Source of the DNA: Paramecium sonneborni
Lineage: Eukaryota > Ciliophora > Oligohymenophorea > Peniculida > Parameciidae
Direction: 5' to 3'
Assembly (NCBI GenBank): GCA_905182985.1
Contig: CAJJDN010000070.1
Span: 263,673 to 327,672, forward strand
DNA length: 64,000 nucleotides
Position 1 is the first letter of the stretch, and every line of letters starts with the position of its first letter. The notes under the pieces were generated by a model. The model had not been told where the DNA came from. It did no database searches and worked only from the letters and a program-made list of their open reading frames with translations. The position numbers were made by a program, and so were the translations under genes. This document shows positions 1 through 12,604 of this stretch, one piece after another.

Positions 1-1311
1 TATAAATAAAAATTTATTAATAATAAGGTTTATATTTAAATGGTATTACTGCTAAGAATGTTTGGTTTTAATATATTAATTAGAATCAACATAAAATATA
101 TTTTGATACTGTAACTTATATTCCAACAACTTTTAATCAATATCCTACAACCATTAAACCAGATTATATGGATCCAATTATAATATAAAAGATAGATTAA
201 TAAGAATAAGCATTAGAACGTTAAGAAAATCTATATAATACAAATGATTTGATCACTTAACATATAAATAATTTTACGATTGAATAGGTATAATAAGCTC
301 AAATTTGGATTTTGGCTAGAATAATTTATGTAATTCTATACCATCCATAACCTAGTTAAACAAATAACATAGATATTATGCTACCAAATTTGAATTAAAT
401 GATAGAGAAACAAAAGTTTACATCTTTGGCTTAATTACTTAAGAGAATGTTGAGATCAGATATTCTATCCCCAATTTTAGATATTGATAAACTAATTTAA
501 GAAGTTCAAAAAATTAAAGAGTCTTTAAGCAATTAACCTTCCCTGATAATACCTGATAAACCTTTTAAACAAACTAAATTTAAAGAAAAAAAACTTAGAT
601 AAATAGTTGATTTATGTAAACATTTTAGATGTTATGAGTAAGGATTATAAATAATATTTTAATTGTAAAAATTATTGTAGGATGCTTAATTAGAAGATAA
701 AGTATAATTGGTAGCTAATCGTTTTTTTTTTTTGATTTATTTAAGTAAAATTGAAGAAGCTTTTGAAGCTATGCTGGAATTTTAAGAATTACTTGATTAA
801 TGTAGTGAAACAGAAATACCAAATATAAAGTAAATAATTATTGATACAAATTTATTATTTATGAGGATGTTTTAAGATGTAAAATATAATCAATAAATAG
901 TTTTAATAATTAAACTTTACGAATTCATAATTAAAAGATATTTTACTTGAAGACCCTCCTCAAAATATGATGCATCCTTTAAAATCAATTTTATATTTGA
1001 TATGGAGTGAAATGTCTATTGAGGAAGATCTTCAATTAAATTATGCTTTAAAGGCCTAAGAATTTTATCGTAGTTCTAAAGTATAACATGAATATCTTAA
1101 AATATTAATTAACAACTAAATCATTAAAGGATATATTAAGAAACAACAAAAATAGAAAGCTTAAGAATATATTAAAAATACTTTGAATATTATAATTGGA
1201 GACTCTTTGGAGAAATGTAAATTATATATCGAATTGGCTAAAATAGAATTAGAGTAGTAAGAGTCAAAATAAGCTATAGAATTGTAATAATATTTATTAA
1301 AATAGTTATGA
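1..1311 (+). CDS. 3' part of a helical protein of unknown function
   Basis: This frame is open from base 3 to a TGA at 1309-1311 once TAA and TAG are read as Gln; the start lies left of the window. A 22-nt GT..AG intron at 879-900 is needed to keep the frame. About 425 residues are visible. They are rich in Leu, Lys, Gln and Glu and look alpha-helical, with short amphipathic stretches (for example ELLDQCSETEIPNIKQ) that resemble helical-repeat or coiled proteins. No catalytic motif, membrane segment or zinc-binding pattern is seen. I do not recognise the family. A T-run at about 721-731 lies inside the frame and is a possible site for a sequencing indel, but the frame stays open through it. 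Confidence 0.7.
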
Positions 1312-1453
1312 AAACGCTATAAAATGTGGAATTAAGATATATAAAAATGATAAACATCCTGTTATATTATAATGGCAATAAACATTGAATTCAATAAAAT
1401 AATGAAATTAAATATATATTTATATAATATTTATTTAAAATTATAATAATTTG

Positions 1454-2650
1454 ATGAATCATACTAAAGAAGCAACCTTGAAATAATCAATAGATCAGAA
1501 AAGAATTATGAGATTATTATAAAATAGAAAGCATTCCCATTCTTATGCTCCCACTTTTGAAATTCTGTAAGCAACAATAAGAGATTTTTCTTATAATAGA
1601 CTTTTAAATGTAGAATATAATTAACCTAAAAGAAGTGAATTTACACATAGTTAACTTCAACATTAAGAACTTTAACATATGTATCATACTATCAATATAA
1701 AAGCATCAAATAAATACTTGATAATGGAACCAAATCATTTAGCCGTAGATATAAATTAAGAGAATTTCCATGTTCTCCTTTTAATTAATCTTAGAATCAA
1801 TTCATTTAATCATCAAAACAATTTGAATTACACAAATAAAATAGTCTCTTCATTAAAATACATAACCATTCAAATTTGAAACTCTCTAATTATATTCAGA
1901 TTAATAAAAGAAAAAATATCATTATATTAATTTTGATGATTCTCATTCAGATGAAATCAAGAAGAATTAGACAATTAAGATTAAGTAAAATAAAGTATAA
2001 GAAAACATATTTTTGCTAAATAAAGTTATTTATCAACTTTAAGATTATATTTTGACGCTCAAAAATGATGAAAATTAATAAAATACATAAAATTAAAGTC
2101 AAAATAAACAACAAGAATTATAAAATGGCTTACAAAATATTAGAGAATAAAAAAATGATAATTTATTAGACATTAATAATTTACTTGATTAATCAATTAT
2201 TGTTATTCAAATAGAATACAATAATCATAAAAATTGAATTAAAAAGCAAAAATTTACTTGTAAACACTGAATAAGTTAATTAATATAAAGCAAGGTAAAT
2301 AATAAGATTACTTTAAAACTATTTTTAAATTAATATAGAAAAAAATAATAACTAAATAAATTGCTAACTATTGATTTTACCTAAATTAAAATTGAATTGT
2401 AATAAAAAGGATAGTGAATGACAATGTTAATAATTTTTTTAAACAATTTCAAATAAGTAAATAGAACATAAAGTTTAATTTAGAACTTCTGGATTGAGAT
2501 TTTTAAATCATATTGAGTGCGATAGAAATGGCAGATAAAGCAAATAAATAAAATATTATTTAAGGATTATTTGCTAATTAAGATAAGAAAAAGAAAAGTA
2601 AAGGAATAAAAGGATGGTTTAATAATTATAGAATAAATAATTAATTTTGA
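1454..2650 (+). pseudogene. Frame-broken Gln/Asn-rich coding region
   Basis: An ATG at 1454 opens a frame starting MNHTKEATLKQ. It contains a good 23-nt intron candidate at 1772-1794. Protein-like sequence then continues in other frames: a Lys/Gln/Asn-rich coiled stretch from about 1865 to a TGA at 2235-2237, another in the +1 frame to about 2420, and a clean ending KGWFNNYRINNQF with TGA at 2648-2650. I can link these only by assuming at least three single-base shifts and one in-frame TGA near 2498. Neighbouring genes need nothing of the kind. The region is therefore either a decaying gene or a badly sequenced one; it could also be two short genes. No family is recognised. Confidence 0.45.
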
Positions 2651-2679
2651 TTAAATTTTGTGGATTATTTTTATAATTA

Positions 2680-3923
2680 TCATAACAATATATCTTTAAT
2701 AGCTGATGGTCCCTAAAATATATATTATATTTTTTTTATACTTTAGCAAGAAAAGATGAATATATTTAACAAGCATCTGCTCCATTTAGTAATCTTTCCT
2801 AAAATTATTATTTAGTGTTGATGCCTCCAACACAAATCAAAGAGCAAGTTTCTGGTATTTAGTTTCTTATTGTTTTAAGTTTATTATAGTATTCTTAGTC
2901 ATTTTAATCGATGTCTTTTTAAAATATAATACCTTAAATTGAATTATTTTTGGCTTCTATTAATAAAAAATCAAGAACACTTTTTTAAAGATTCGAGGAT
3001 ACTTTAATATATAATGGAGCAACTAAATTTCTAAAATAATTAATTAAATTAATTACTATTTTAATCCAAATTAAGTAGTACTTAGATATTCACTAACTAA
3101 ATTATCTCCTTTCAATTAATTTTTAATTTCATATTCTAAAGCAGCTTATAGTCCAATTTCTTCAATTTAAGTAATTTAAATAGATTGAATCATTTTTTTA
3201 ATAACTTCTGTATTGTTAGATACAATATCACTATATAATTTATTAGTTCTTTAACTACTTACAAGATTAAGAACAATAAAATCAGCTAATGAACATAATT
3301 CTCTAATTATTTAATCAAATTTTACCTAGTTACATTAGAAATATCATTTTCAATCAAATATGGTGTGTATTTATATATTTCTTCAGATGGCATTATATTA
3401 ACACCTATAGGTATTTTAATTGCATAATTTCTTCTTAGTGATGTTAAGATTGCTTTACTTTACAAAATTCCCATCTATGGAATTTCACTTTAATATTCTA
3501 TACTATTATTCTAAGATATTAAATTAAGTTTACTTTTATTTAATAAGTGTTTGTATCATCATTAAATCTAATATTTTTTTATGCTGTTATTGAACCTAAT
3601 TCAATATAACCAAATCCTAAATTTTATAAAGCTTCAATAAATGAACCATCACTATCAAATCCACTTGCCAATCCAAGTTTATTTTTTAATTTAATCTATT
3701 TGTTAAGTGTTTATTCATTAGATTAGAAATCTTATTTCCATAATAAGTTTTAATAACACATAATCTTCATAAATTAAATTGCATAATGAGGAGAATATTT
3801 GTAAAATTGACTATAAAATGTATCAAATATTCCTAAATCTATATTGAATTCTCGTTAAGCAATAAAATAACTTAAACCTAAAGTAGAAATAGATATTAAA
3901 ACAGGTTTTAGTTTTTTTAACAT
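2680..3923 (-). CDS. DHODH: Dihydroorotate dehydrogenase, class 2 (quinone-linked)
   Basis: This enzyme oxidises dihydroorotate to orotate in pyrimidine synthesis. The class 2 form sits in the inner mitochondrial membrane and passes electrons to quinone. The protein starts with MLKKLKPVLISISTLGLSYF, a short hydrophobic anchor. Family landmarks follow in order: KNKLGLASGFDSDGSFIEAL with GFGYIELGSIT (FMN site), IKIPIGVNIMPSEE, ADFIVLNLVSS (the usual VNVSSPNT region, here altered), APLYIKVSSNL, CSLICVGGINT (phosphate loop), NGADACQIYSSFLAK, and a C-terminal GPSAIKDILL. Several 24-29 nt introns are needed; the last one joins FLAK to GPSA. The usual SSPNTxGLR stretch is degenerate, so activity should not be assumed. 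The gene lies 93 bp downstream of the histidine kinase, on the same strand. Confidence 0.85.
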
Positions 3924-4016
3924 TTTATATATATTAATTTATCTATGATAATAATTAATTATTTAATATTTTTAACTCTAAATATGCAAGTAATAACATA
4001 ATATCAATAGAATAAA

Positions 4017-6544
4017 TCAATTTAAATTAAATTATTTCAAGATAGTCTTTAGAGCAATAATTTAGAAAGGTTTTGATAAATGTAAATCTGCTCCTATTCT
4101 TAAGGATTCTTATAAATCACTTTCTCCCTAGAAAGCAGATAGCATGCATATTATTGACCTTTAAAATTAGTTATTTTTTTCAAATTATCTAATTTCTTAA
4201 GTAGCCTATATTCCATTCATTGTTGGCATATTGATATCCATAAAAATAATATCAAATCTAATTCCTTAGACTTTTTCTAATGCTTCTAATCCATTATGAG
4301 CTTCATGAATATCACATTAAATAATGATTTGTTTTAATAATTATTTTAAAGCGTAAATATTAAAGATTGTATCATCTACAATTAATATTTTTAATTTTTA
4401 ATATAAAGATGTAGATATATCTACAACTGTTTAATATTTTCTATTAGGTCTTTTAACTAAAGGATTTGGAACTTTATGAATAGGAGATGGATCATTATCA
4501 GGAGTTCCATTATCTACTTAAAAAGTATTAATAAAATTGCATTCTTTATGTTAAGCATTCAAGTATATTGAGAAACTAAAATTTGATCCTTTATTTTCTA
4601 TTGAACTCATTTCTATAAATTCATTTGGTCCTAATAAACCAACTAAATTTCTAGATATTACTAAACCTAATCCTACTCCTTATGAATTTTTATTTCCTAA
4701 ATTAAAAGTTGAATATGCTTTGAATAATTTAGTCTAAATATTCATAGGTATTCCTATTCCAGTATCCTAAACAGAAAAATTAATAAGATTCTAGTTGTTA
4801 GATATCTATTTCTAAATCTTTAATGTAATAAATCCATTATAAGTGAATTTTATAGCATTTGATATTAGATTATATAAAATTTACTATAATCGAATTTAAT
4901 CTGTAAACATTATTATCTATTCATCTAATCCAACAATTTTAAATTACAATTATTTTAAATCCATTTATCTTTTGAACATCTTTTAAATTTGTTATACACA
5001 TCCAGAAAGATCAAATTAAGTATAATTTAATCTTAATCCTTATTTTTTTAATTATGAATAATCAATCAAATCATTTATCATTGTTAATAATATTTATTAA
5101 TTAGAAATCATATCATCAATATGTACAACAATTTCTTAAAAATATTATTACATTTTTATACCTTAAATATCACTTCTAATCATAGATTATTTATTTTCCA
5201 TCATTGTTTTAATTAAATTTGCTAAAATATTTTAACCATTTAATGGAGTTTTCAGATCATGAGACACTGCTGCTAATAAATTATCTTTATAATTGTCTAA
5301 TTCTTAAAGATGCTTTATTCTTAAGACTCTGTCAGTAGTATCATTCAATATTAACATAATACATTATTTTCCATCCCATAAACATCCTTAAGCTTATGCA
5401 TCATAGTAATAAACTTTTTATTATTTTAAAACCTATATATATTATTTATTATTTATACTCTTTAACATTACATTTTTTTATTAATAGACATTATTTAATA
5501 ATCAAATTAATTTATTGTATTGAATCGCATTTCAGTCTGTAATGTAGATTATAACCCTTAAATTTTCTCTAAAAGCTTATTCTTTTCACAATTTAAAACT
5601 GAATTTTCAGAATTCGAAATTTCTATCTCATTTAATCTTTCTGTTAGAATATCTTCTTAGGCTGTTTCAAAATGAATAGAAGCACTTTTATTAAAGTAAG
5701 CTACATTCATAATTTTACTATCTTATGTATAAAGTTTCTCTTTTTAAGTAACTGCTGAATTTAATAAATCATTTTTAACTCCTTCTTATTGTATATTCTC
5801 TTCCAATATTATTATTGAAGTTGGAACCGTTTCATCATAAAGTTTCTTACAAGCTTCTAAATTCTTATGAGATTTATGAATTAATAAAAAATTCAAACGA
5901 TTTGTCTTTTCATTCTATCTTAATAAATAACATGTAAATATTAAAAGGAGATATTATGTCCATAATCTATAATTTAAAAATTAGGTAAATATTCCCATTA
6001 TTATAATGAAGAAACTAAGCATAGTCAAACTCTACATTATATAGTTTGATTATATTAAAAAAAAACTCATAGCAAATAATCCTTATTACAAACCAGATAT
6101 TAAAGAAAGACTCATAACATCATTAAAGTTTGTTTAGGCTGTATTAACAAATTTTGTAAAGAAGGCAAACAATAACACACTTATCACACTATTTATAAAA
6201 TTCAGTATATTCGTGGTGATATTCCAATATTTCCTAGAAATTTTCTATAAAAATAAACAAATGAGCATCCATCCAATAAATATTAATCTAAATTTCACAA
6301 TATCTGGTGAATTGTACACTACAGCAGAGTTGATGATAAACCCTATATTTATTAATATCTATAATAGGATAGATATCCTAAATTACACAATTACTTTCGC
6401 CATTTATCTATTTTAATAAGACAATTCTAATTCTTCTGATATAAATTAAAGAGTTAGACTATTTAAAGATTCTTCATATTTATAGAGTTCTTGTGTTTAG
6501 GCTTGAAGAAAGAATTCTTTATAACATTGTTTAAATAATTTCAT
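4017..6544 (-). CDS. Membrane hybrid histidine kinase with receiver domain
   Basis: This looks like a two-component sensor that autophosphorylates on His and passes the phosphate to its own receiver. Reading from the ATG at 6544 there is a short cytoplasmic lead (MKLFKQCYKEFF), then about six hydrophobic segments over residues 55-230, a Glu/Lys-rich linker and a PAS-like stretch. The H-box AVSHDLKTPLNG follows (His codon near 5260), then an N-box (LISNAIKF), G1 (VQDTGIGIP) and G2 (GVGLGLVISRNL). At the C-terminus a receiver carries ILIVDDTIFN, the phospho-acceptor Asp in IFMDINMPTMNG (codon 4236-4238) and the Lys in LSKPF. The stop is at 4017-4019. Around 5430-5560 the frame must shift once; I could not choose between an intron and an indel there. 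Hybrid kinases of this kind are expanded in ciliates. Confidence 0.85.
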
Positions 6545-7947
6545 GAGCTTTTAATAATAATTAATATAGAAACAAATGATTTGAGAATTTGCTATTATTA
6601 ATTAACTAACAAATTAATTCTCTTCAATGTGTCTTTTCCTTGGATGATTTTATTTTAGATTCAATTTTAATTATATCATTAAATAATATATGATTTAAAC
6701 ATTCAAAAATCTTTATTTCTTCATTCAATGTCTTAATACTCTATTTTTATATTTTATTTACTCAAAATCATTCAAATTTAGAATTATTTTCAATTTTTAT
6801 ATGATATGATTTTTTGGATTAGGATAATAATTCATATATAACTTAATAGATCATTCATATTAATCTAAGTAGATATACATTCAATTTTGTGCAACCTTTT
6901 TTTAAGAAAATACTAAATGATTATAACAAATAAATTGATAATTTTATTATTTAATTGGAAATTTTCAAAAAATCAGAAAAGTTCAAGTCTCAATAAATTT
7001 ATAGGTTAACCTATTAATTATTGTTATAATTATTTGTAATTAGTAAATGTCTTTATTATTTGTTAAAATTTATAACCTTAATATATTTAGCCAAGCAAAC
7101 TATTCGAATTATAAAATAGCAAAAATAAATAAATAAGTTATCGAGTAACAAATTTCAAAATTAAGTAAAATTTTTTTATATGAATCATAATGTTTTTCGA
7201 GAATAAATGTTTATTTCATTTATAAAATAATAGTAAAGTTAAAACTTATTTATAAATTACATTTTTATTCATCAATTATGTTGATCACGATTTGTATAAT
7301 TCTATTTAATTAATAATTAATTGAAAATAAAAGGATAGATTAATAATGTAATTGTACTTTTTAAGTCTTATGATGGTTTTCAAATTCAAATACAATATTT
7401 TTAATCCTTAAGCTTTGTTTCGGCCCTCTAAATACAGATATTTTTTGACTAAAAGTTTTCTGATTAAAGCTGATATTCTTTGGATGACTATGAATATTGA
7501 AATGAATATTTTAACTTATCTTTTGAATAAAAATTTTTAATTGATTAGAAATTATCAATAGATTTATTTTTAGAATTGTAAAACTTTTTATTATTTAAAT
7601 TTTTGATTATTTATAAAATTAAAGTTAAATTACTTTATATACTTTATATATAAATGGTTAACAATTATGTGGAATAAATTTTATGTTTGAGTAAATGATT
7701 TGAAACTTTAATAAAGATCTTTAAAAAATTGCATATACCTTTGATAATTTCAAAGATGGAATATTAAATATAGGTTTTCATCAGAAAAATAAAAGATAAT
7801 AAATCTGTGTATAAACATTTATATTTTTTAAGTAAATATGTATAATAATATAATTATTTTATGATTAGAGTGATTATTTATAGAAAGTATAATAATAATA
7901 ATAAATGTATATATAAATATATAAATATAATATAAAAAAAATAACTG
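6545..7947. other. AT-rich spacer with one coding-like fragment
   Basis: This 1.4-kb stretch lies between the start of the histidine kinase and the start of the EF-hand gene, so it holds two divergent promoters. On the minus strand a short coding-like frame (including TLNEEIKIFECLNH) ends at a TGA at 6624-6626, but no start or upstream exon fits. The rest is poly-A/poly-T rich with frequent TGA in every frame. No RNA gene or repeat array was seen. Confidence 0.4.
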
Positions 7948-9524
7948 ATGGACTGGAGAAACAAATTAGAATTAATTTAGAATAAGATCAGAGGATAATT
8001 ACATGCTCGTAAAATAGATGATTTGGAGGGAGTGTACTAATTAATGGCAGAATTTGATAAAGATAACTCTGGTATTAATTAAAGTAAATGTAGGTTATTT
8101 GGATAAGGATGAATTCTAGAAGTTCTTATCAAAGATAGGTGTATTTCTAACAACTTAAGAATTACGAGCAGTATATGATAAATATGACTAAAATAAAGAT
8201 GGTAATATTGCATATGCAGAATTTGTGAATTTGATTAGAGAAAACATGAGTGAGAAGAGAATAAATGTAGTGAGAAGTACATTTTAATTTTTGGATTAAT
8301 AACGATAAGGGAAATTGTAATTGGAAAGTCTTTATAGATTGTATTAAGCTAGAAACCATCCAAGAGTAAGAACAAGATAAAAGACAGCAGATTAAATAAC
8401 AAAAGAATTTGTGAATGCAATATCAAAACGTAGTAAAGATGGGTAAACTATAAATGAAGAAGAATTCTTAAATTATTATGCTGATTGTAATGCTACACTT
8501 CCTAGTGAGAAGGAAGAGTATTTCACAGATGTAAATATAATATAATATTCCATAGTTGTTAACATCTACTTGGGGTGTAACATCAGGTGCTGATTATGTA
8601 TCTCCAGAAAGATTAGCTTAATTAGAAATTATTTTATTTGAAAAAATCAGATAAAAAACAGTAACTAAAGATGATGAAGGTAAAACAGCAAAAAAAGCAT
8701 TTATGTATTTTGATTTAGAAAACAAAGGAACTATAGATATTTATTAATTTGCATAAGCATTATAAAAATTTGGTTGTGTATTTAGTGAGAAGGAAATTCA
8801 AGCATTGTTTAATAAATATGATTCTGATAAAAGTGGAAGATTATGTTATGATGAAATTTGTGGATTGATAGCATTAATGGGATCAGGAAATAATGCAAAT
8901 GTGAATCCAGTATTTTAAATTGCAAGAGCTCCTCCTCAAGATACATTAAATAGAATCAGAAATGATTTAATCAAAAAAGGATAGCATTCTGTTATTAGAA
9001 TGGCTACTATTTTTGCAAACTCTGATAAAAATAAGAATGGAACATTAAATAGATAGGAATTTTAATGGGCCATGAAAGAATCTGGATTTTTATTAACTAA
9101 AACAGAATATGATAATTTATTTAGATATTTTGATAAAAATTGTGATGATGAGGTTTCCTTTGTTGAATTCATTTCATTCTTAAGAAGTAAAATTATTTAA
9201 ATAAATAAGAACCACTTTCTTAATTTAGATTAGATTTAGTGAATTAACTCTGGAATAGATTATCTAATGGGGAATCATAAATCAGTATACAATAGTTGAA
9301 ATGTAATTAGTTATTTGATTTAAGAATTTTATGATGCCTCAAAGAGTCATGATGTAGCTACAAATATAAAAACAGTTGCTGATGCTAATAAAGATTTTAA
9401 TGATCTATGGAAAGATGTTTAATTTGTTACACAATAAACTTTCATTGAATATATAACTGATATCAGTGCACTCATTGAAAACGATTAAGCTTTTGAGAAA
9501 TTTGTTAGGCAAGCTTGGAAATGA
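7948..9524 (+). CDS. Multi-EF-hand calcium-binding protein (calcyphosin-like)
   Basis: This is a calcium-binding protein built from repeated EF-hands. The start is ATG GAC TGG at 7948. Canonical loops include DKDNSG (split by a 22-nt intron), DQNKDGNIAYAEF, DLENKGTIDIYQF, DSDKSGRLCYDEI, DKNKNGTLNRQEF and DKNCDDEVSFVEF. The C-terminal block (QFYDASKSHDV ... FVRQAWK) matches the end of calcyphosin-type proteins and stops with TGA at 9522-9524. At least four introns of 20-25 nt fit, including one that joins LKQ to FYDASK. It is probably cytosolic or ciliary; no membrane segment or signal is seen. Roughly 490 residues are more than one calcyphosin module (about 190), so this looks like tandem modules. 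Confidence 0.85.
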
Positions 9525-9564
9525 ATTACACAAAATACAATCAAAAATTATTAATATTTATATT

Positions 9565-11430
9565 ATGAACCAAAATATTTTCACTAAACATTTCAAATCT
9601 CTTTTCAAATGCACCATTCTTATAGCACTCTAAATAACCATAATACTCTAATTATTATACACTTAAGCTCTATTTAAAGAGATTAATAATATTAATGAAT
9701 TCCACTAAGTTTCAAATTTAGGATATATTATGGAAAAGGTTTTTTATTTAAAAACTAATGGTTTTTTACTTTGTGATTATTAATAAATTGAGGATTTCAT
9801 TTAAAATGGATTAGTATAATAAAAAAAGAATCTTAAAAAGCATCTTAGCTTTGTATTTTAATCAAACAAAATTAAAGACAGTAAAAGATTTTATATTATA
9901 ATTATGTAAATTTTTACTTGATAATGTTAATATAAATATGTAAGACATATAAATTGTAAACACATTTTTTGCTTATGAATTACACTTTAAGAGAAATATT
10001 GCAATACTATTTATTATACAAAATTCAGAATTTTATGGAAGTTTAAGAAATTAATTTTTTTAAATCAAACATCCCAAATAAGGATACTATTTTTGTCTAA
10101 TGTAAATAATTTAATTTGATATCATTTTGAAAATTACAGAGATTAAAAAATAAATAATAGTACTAAATCGAGATAATTAAATATAGCCAGTTAATTATTA
10201 CAAGTCTTTTCTCCCTTTTTATTTTGATAGATTCTTTTGAAGATGATATTAAATTTTATAAATATAATATCGTGAAAACTAGCTTAAGATATTAATTGGG
10301 GGAAATAATAATCTTAACAGATTGGGTTTCAAAATAGTAAAAATAATAAAGGCGACTAAAAGTGGGCTACAAATAAAAACAAAATAGAATTATAGAAATA
10401 ATTATCTTATAATTTGAAAGAATAATTTAATAAAAAATAGTAACGATTTTTGATTTGGAACAAAATAAAAAAGTGTGTCAAAAATAAATTAATAAATTTA
10501 AACAAAAATTATAATTGTTGAATATCATTAAAAATAATACTCTAAGAAAATAGTAAAAAGATTCCCATAACCATAACCTTATAAACATCTGAAAAGAATT
10601 CAAAAAAATTGTATATTTTAAAAATATAATTCTGAAAATTAATTACCCAAAAATAGTTTATAATTATTCTTAATTGTATTCAAATATGTAAAATAGATTA
10701 TCAAAAATAAAAATTAATTGTTTGAAATTTTTTAGAATCAATGAAAACATACTTTAACCAAAAGGATTTTTATGGTATTGAGATGAATTTCAAACATATT
10801 GGTGAGAATAGAAAGATATAATTGTAAATAATAATTTGATAGGTTTACAAAAATCAATTAATAATTAAGATAATTTTTAGTTTAAGAATGGGATAAATTT
10901 ATATTAATTTTTAGGAAGAGAATGTGAATAATTGACAGAAAGAGTGGAATGGTTACATTATGATTATGTTAAGATTGAGTGATAAAAATAAACAAATTGA
11001 TTGTTATTGAATGTGATCTAAGAAAGAATAAATTAATAGGAGGTTAAGAATGGAATAATAAGAATATAGAAGATAAGATAAATAATAATGAAATATAAAT
11101 ATAATATATTATATATAAATAATAAATTAAGTAAAGAGAGATTGAATTTTTTAAACAAAAATAGAAAAATTAAATGCTCGTTATGTAAATAGAGATCTGA
11201 TTCTCTAAAATATATTTAGAATAATCATATTCATAGAGATACATTAACATCACATATAGGTGATGTTAAAAGAATGGTATGAATATTATGGAAGTTAAGG
11301 TGTATTTTTAAGAGCAGAGAATGAGGCAATTAGTAGAATGTGTTATAACTTTTAAATAATGATGATTTTGAAGTTCTCTTATATTGGGAAAGCAAAATTT
11401 TGATATAATAAATGTGTATATATAAAAATA
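9565..11430 (+). pseudogene. Multiply frame-shifted gene with N-terminal TM segment
   Basis: An ATG at 9565 gives MNQNIFTKHFKSLFK followed by a clear hydrophobic helix (CTILIALQITIILQLLY). Protein-like sequence then runs for almost 1.9 kb but changes frame repeatedly: near 9890, at 10237 (FDRFF passing to EDDIKFYKY), near 10590, around 10780-10860, and again at about 11200 and 11360. Good-looking pieces include GRECEQLTERVEW, YEYYGSQGVFLRAENEA and NNDDFEVLLYWESK. Few GT..AG pairs of 20-35 nt account for the shifts. Both neighbours (EF-hand and MORN) read cleanly, so poor local sequence quality is a weaker explanation than gene decay. The family is not recognised. Confidence 0.5.
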
Positions 11431-11441
11431 ATTAACTGAAT

Positions 11442-12573
11442 ATGGGTAGTTGTTAGGTTAATTGTTGTGCAAATAAAAATGGTGAGATAGTATCGAAGGA
11501 GGCTAAAAAGAATGAAGTAGATTTAGAAGATCCTGATTAAAATGATTATGATGATAAAGAAAACAGTGTGTCATCGGTTTAATAATAATAACAATAAATA
11601 TCTGAAACTCCAAGATAGAATAATAAAGAAAGAGAGAAATTTTAGGTAGATAATGAGAGTATGTCAATGAAAAAAAATTTGGAACCATAATCTGTAAAAG
11701 AAGTAAGTATAACCTATTTGAATTGTACTGAAAGGCAAAAGTTTGGTCCAATATAATTAGATAAAGGAGCAATATATGAAGGAGAATGGTTATTAGGAAA
11801 GAGGGATGGAAATGGTAAATAATAATGGCCAGATGGTTCATGTTACGAAGGATAATGGAAAGATGATAAAAGTTGTGGTTGGGGTAAATTGATTCATGCA
11901 GATGGAGATGTATATGAAGGAGAATGGTAAAATGATAAAGCAAATGGTAAAGGAGTTTATGTTCATATAAATGGTGCTAGATATGAAGGAGATGTAAAAT
12001 AATCATTCAATTATTAAGTGGGTAGATGATAGATAAGATGGTATAGGAATTGAAGTATGGCCAGATGGTGCTAAATATGAAGGCGAATATAAAACAGGGA
12101 AAAAAAATGGAAAAGGAATATTACTCTTTGCTGATGGTTCTAGATATGAAGGTACATTTGTTGATAATGAAATTGATGGATATGGAACATATTAATGGCC
12201 AGATTAAAGAGTTTATACTGGATAATGGAGAAGAAATAAAATGCATGGTCATGGATAAGTTACATGGCCAGATGGTAGAAAATATATTGGAGTATATAAT
12301 ATATATAGATATAGGAATATTCTGAAGATAAAAAACATGGTAGAGGATCATTTGAATGGGGAGATGGTAGAAAATATGAAGGAATATGGGTTAATGGTAT
12401 TTTCTATTATTTATTATTTTATAGGTAAATAATAAGGTATAGGAGTCTATTATATGTCTAATGGAGAAAAGAAATATGGAGAATGGAAAGATGGTATTAA
12501 AAAAAGATGGCTTGAAGCTGAAGAAATAGAAGTATATCTCTAATAGAATACTTAAAATTAAAAATAATAATGA
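11442..12573 (+). CDS. MORN-repeat protein with acylation-type N-terminus
   Basis: MORN repeats (YxGxWxxxxxxGxG) bind membranes or act as scaffolds. About nine consecutive repeats are visible: [84 protein letters not shown] and so on. The protein starts MGSCQVNCCANK. Gly2 with nearby Cys residues fits N-myristoylation plus palmitoylation (inference). An acidic, Gln-rich stretch of about 90 residues precedes the repeats. Three introns keep the repeat register exactly: 11994-12018 (25 nt), 12292-12314 (23 nt) and 12397-12424 (28 nt). The stop is TGA at 12571-12573, only 31 bp from the end of the convergent gene. A second MORN protein with the same type of N-terminus lies at 59674-60700. Confidence 0.9.
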
Positions 12574-12604
12574 ATGACTCATAGTTAAACTTATTCAATT
12601 TTTA

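Noticed and set aside
1454..11430. Programmed +1 frameshifting at TGA stops, as in Euplotes
   Set aside because: Several breaks fit a skipped T at TGA, but any +1 overlap of open frames would look like that. Other apparent breaks vanish with ordinary 22-26 nt introns (for example at 15674-16470), and there is no common slippery codon.
11503..11943. Minus-strand 146-codon standard-code ORF, and the similar one at 60027-60230
   Set aside because: Both are antisense or off-frame shadows of MORN repeats, whose repeated codon pattern keeps other frames open. The translated products are just hydrophobic repeats.
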